A stretch of 8,636 nt of DNA, from positions 1 through 8,636 of the forward strand of contig JACCTF010000178.1 in assembly GCA_013812565.1 (NCBI GenBank), read 5' to 3'. The translations under genes and the position numbers were made by a program. Under the pieces are notes generated by a model. It ran no database searches and had not been told where the DNA came from. It was given only the letters and a program-made list of their open reading frames with translations. Shown here piece by piece: positions 6,822-8,636 of the stretch (position 1 is the first letter of the stretch; every line of letters starts with the position of its first letter). Origin of the DNA: Pyrinomonadaceae bacterium (lineage in GTDB: Bacteria > Acidobacteriota > Blastocatellia > Pyrinomonadales > Pyrinomonadaceae).

Positions 6822-7844
6822 ATGAAATCGTGGATAGATATGCAGCGGGTCACCATGCTTGTCATCGTTACAACATTGGCGCTGACGAATTCAACATTTT
6901 CCGGTTGCGCGAAGAAAGAAGAAAGCGTTTCCGGCAGCGGATCTTCAGCACCAGCGAAGAGTAGTAACGGCAAGATCGTCGTCGGCTTCTCGCAGATGGA
7001 GAGCAACAATCCTTGGCGCATCGCCGAAACCAACAGCATTATGGAAGAAGCACGCAAGCGCGCCAACCGGTTCGACCTCGTGGTCACCGACGCGCAAGGG
7101 CAAACGTCAAAGCAGGTCTCTGATGTCGAAGATTTAATCGCGCAGCGGGTTAATGCGATCTTCCTCGCCCCGCGTGAATTTGAAGGCTTAGCCCCGGCGC
7201 TGCAAGCGGCGAAGGAAGCACGCATTCCCGTCTTTCTCATTGATCGCGAAGCGGCGGGTGTCGCCGGCGAAGATTACATCGCTTTCCTCGGCTCGAACTT
7301 CGTTGAGCAAGGCCGACGCGCCGCCGAATGGTTGATCAAAGAGACGAACGGCAAGGCCGGCATCGTTGAGTTGACAGGCACCGCCGGCTCGTCCGTGGCG
7401 CGCGACCGCTCACAAGGCTTTATGAACGAGATCAAGCAGCATCCCGACATGAAGATCATCGCTTCGCAGACCGGGGACTTCTCCCGCGCCGCCGGGCAGA
7501 AGGTGATGGAGAACATCATCCAATCCAAGAATCGGGAGATCACCACCGTCTATGCACACAACGATGAGATGGCAATTGGCGCAATCCAAGCGCTCAAAGC
7601 AGCCGGACTGAAGCCCGGCCATGATGTGCTGATCGTTTCAGTTGACGGCGAAAAAGACGCCCTCAAAGCCATCATCAACGGCGAGATGAACATCACCGTC
7701 GAGTCGAACCCACGCTTCGGGCCACTCGCTTTCGATACGTTAGAAAAACATCTCCGCAAAGAGAACATACCAACAAAGATAATACTCGAAGACCGCTTCT
7801 TCGACCGCGGTAACGCCGAGCAGTTCGTCGAAGAGGCATACTGA
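6822..7844 (+). CDS. ytfQ: YtfQ-like sugar ABC transporter substrate-binding lipoprotein
   Basis: A 340-residue periplasmic-binding protein of the Peripla_BP_4 / CUT2 class. The ATG at 6822 follows AGGA 8 bases upstream; an in-frame ATG at 6738 would overlap GH43 and hide the signal. Residues 1-28 are a lipoprotein signal, with Cys29 after FSG, then a Ser/Gly/Ala linker to about 48. The body aligns by eye along its length with E. coli YtfQ, the galactofuranose-binding protein: VGFSQMESNNPWRIAETNS, AIFLAPREFEG, IPVFLIDREA (Asp141, Arg142), GTAGSSVARDRSQGF (Arg194, Arg196), YAHNDEMAIGAIQALKAAGLKPG (Asn247, Asp248) and VSVDGEKDALKAI (Asp275). These are the ligand-contact segments of the family, so a furanose sugar is the best guess. 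Position after an exported GH43 favours L-arabinofuranose or a similar released sugar, by inference. The ATPase gene lies 69 bp downstream. Confidence 0.9.
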   Translation: MKSWIDMQRVTMLVIVTTLALTNSTFSGCAKKEESVSGSGSSAPAKSSNGKIVVGFSQMESNNPWRIAETNSIMEEARKRANRFDLVVTDAQGQTSKQVSDVEDLIAQRVNAIFLAPREFEGLAPALQAAKEARIPVFLIDREAAGVAGEDYIAFLGSNFVEQGRRAAEWLIKETNGKAGIVELTGTAGSSVARDRSQGFMNEIKQHPDMKIIASQTGDFSRAAGQKVMENIIQSKNREITTVYAHNDEMAIGAIQALKAAGLKPGHDVLIVSVDGEKDALKAIINGEMNITVESNPRFGPLAFDTLEKHLRKENIPTKIILEDRFFDRGNAEQFVEEAY

Positions 7845-7846
7845 AG

Positions 7847-7890
7847 GCAGATGTTAGATGTCGGATTCCAGATGTCAGTATCTGCTTTTT
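7847..7890 (+). terminator. Terminator-like hairpin between binding protein and ATPase genes
   Basis: GCAGAT (7847-7852) is complementary to ATCTGC (7880-7885), which is followed directly by TTTTT (7886-7890). The 27-nt loop and the 6-bp, half A+T stem make it a weak terminator at best. Placed right after the binding-protein stop codon, it may act as a partial terminator or a 3'-end stabiliser, letting the binding protein be made in excess over the membrane components, as is common in sugar ABC operons. Confidence 0.4.
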
Positions 7891-7906
7891 CTAGTATTTG
7901 ACATCT
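7849..7906. repeat. AGATGT-type short repeat cluster
   Basis: AGATGT occurs at 7849-7854, 7856-7861 and 7870-7875, the last two extended to AGATGTC. An inverted copy GACATCT at 7900-7906 can pair with either. The cluster fills almost the whole 69-bp gap between two operon genes and stops 7 bases before the ATPase start codon. It is a second low-complexity intergenic repeat family in the window, distinct in sequence from the ACTCATC and CACAGAG elements. Confidence 0.6.
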
Positions 7907-7913
7907 ATTCGTT

Positions 7914-8636
7914 ATGACTCCAAAAAACTCACTCCTCCGCATGGAGGGCATTACGAAGAGCTTCGCGGGTGTGACGGCGCTGGCGAATGTTGATTTCGCC
8001 GTGGAGCGCGGCGAGGTTCATGCGCTTGTGGGAGAAAACGGCGCAGGCAAATCTACGCTCATTAAAATCTTGACGGGTGCTTACCAGCGCGACGGCGGTA
8101 CGATCCGGCTGGAGGGGCAATCCGTAAATTTTCGCACGCCGGAGGAAGCGCAAAGTCGCGGGGTGGTCGCGGTCTACCAAGAGGTGAATCTACTGGCGTT
8201 CCGCACCGTGGCCGAGAACATCTTTCTGGGGCGTGAGCCGCGCCGCTTCGGGTTGATCCATTGGAAGCGGATGAACCGAGATGCTCACGTGCTGCTGGAG
8301 AGATTGGGTTTGGAGATCGACCCGCGGGCGACGCTCGGAAGTCTCAACATCGCGCTGCGGCAGATGGTCGCGATTGCGCGCGGCATTTCACTGGGAGCAA
8401 AAGTGTTGGTGCTGGATGAGCCGACGAGTTCCTTAATGGAACATGAGGTAACGGTTCTCTACGATTTGGTGCGACGACTGCGAGCGGAAAACGTCGGGAT
8501 CGTTTATATCAGCCATCGCTTCGATGAAGTGTATACAATCTGTGACCGCGCGACGATTCTCCGCGACGGCAGGCTGATCGGCACCAGGCGGCTCGCCGAA
8601 CTCGACCGGCTTGATCTGGTGTGCTTGATGTTGGGC
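7914..8636 (+). CDS. ytfR: YtfR-like sugar ABC transporter ATP-binding protein, N-terminal part
   Basis: The first 241 codons of a CUT2-type ABC ATPase, open to the right edge; full-length members have two ATPase halves and about 500 residues. Visible motifs: Walker A GENGAGKST (40-48, Lys46), Q-loop Gln89 in VYQEVNLL, Walker B VLVLDEP (Asp168, Glu169), H-loop His201 in ISHRFDEV. GREPRRFGLIHWKRM (107-121) matches a segment I recall as characteristic of E. coli YtfR. The signature motif reads LNIALRQ (144-150), departing from LSGGQ and from the LSVAQQQ form usual in this class. The protein would power import of the sugar captured by the upstream binding protein. The ATG at 7914 has no recognisable Shine-Dalgarno sequence; the alternative ATG at 7941 has none either and would leave little before the first strand. 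Permease genes are expected downstream, outside the window. Confidence 0.93.
   Translation, partial: MTPKNSLLRMEGITKSFAGVTALANVDFAVERGEVHALVGENGAGKSTLIKILTGAYQRDGGTIRLEGQSVNFRTPEEAQSRGVVAVYQEVNLLAFRTVAENIFLGREPRRFGLIHWKRMNRDAHVLLERLGLEIDPRATLGSLNIALRQMVAIARGISLGAKVLVLDEPTSSLMEHEVTVLYDLVRRLRAENVGIVYISHRFDEVYTICDRATILRDGRLIGTRRLAELDRLDLVCLMLG

Noticed and set aside
7898..7903. Perfect TTGACA -35 hexamer
   Set aside because: No -10 match lies 16-18 bases downstream, and the position would put the transcript start inside the ATPase gene; the hexamer is part of the inverted AGATGT repeat.

Overview
The window reads as a carbohydrate-handling stretch of a moderately GC-rich, Gram-negative-type bacterial chromosome. 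Protein style suggests an Acidobacteriota (Blastocatellia-like) soil bacterium. The clues are exported proteins with signal peptides ending in SSAQ or ASAQ, a cytoplasmic S9 peptidase, an exported nucleoside-hydrolase relative, and several short repetitive palindromic intergenic sequences. This assignment is an inference from style. Planctomycetota or Verrucomicrobiota are not excluded.

Layout. Positions 1-2345 (minus strand) hold a two-gene unit: an S9 family serine peptidase, whose 3' end overlaps the start of a zeta-crystallin-type quinone oxidoreductase that runs off the left edge. A 343-bp gap separates it from a divergent Gfo/Idh/MocA oxidoreductase (2689-3693, plus). Convergent to that is an exported nucleoside-hydrolase-like protein (3756-4778, minus), whose last codons lie inside a short tandem repeat. 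A 395-bp gap with a CACAGAG-type palindromic repeat separates it from a plus-strand cluster: an exported GH43 glycosidase (5174-6784), a YtfQ-like sugar-binding lipoprotein (6822-7844), and a YtfR-like ABC ATPase cut by the right edge (7914-8636).

The plus-strand cluster is the functional core. An exported GH43 enzyme would release a pentofuranose (arabinose or xylose type) from plant or microbial polysaccharide. The binding protein most resembles the E. coli galactofuranose-binding YtfQ, and the ATPase resembles YtfR, so a furanose ABC importer is the best reading, with permeases expected just past the right edge. The Gfo/Idh enzyme (sugar dehydrogenase type) and the exported nucleoside-hydrolase-like protein (a potential ribose source) fit a sugar-scavenging theme, but this link is by neighbourhood only.

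No mobile element, CRISPR array, tRNA, rRNA or defence system was seen. The points most worth a second look are the GH43/YtfQ/YtfR pairing, the altered metal motif of the nucleoside-hydrolase relative, the non-standard ABC signature, and three families of short intergenic repeats that sit at gene ends and starts.
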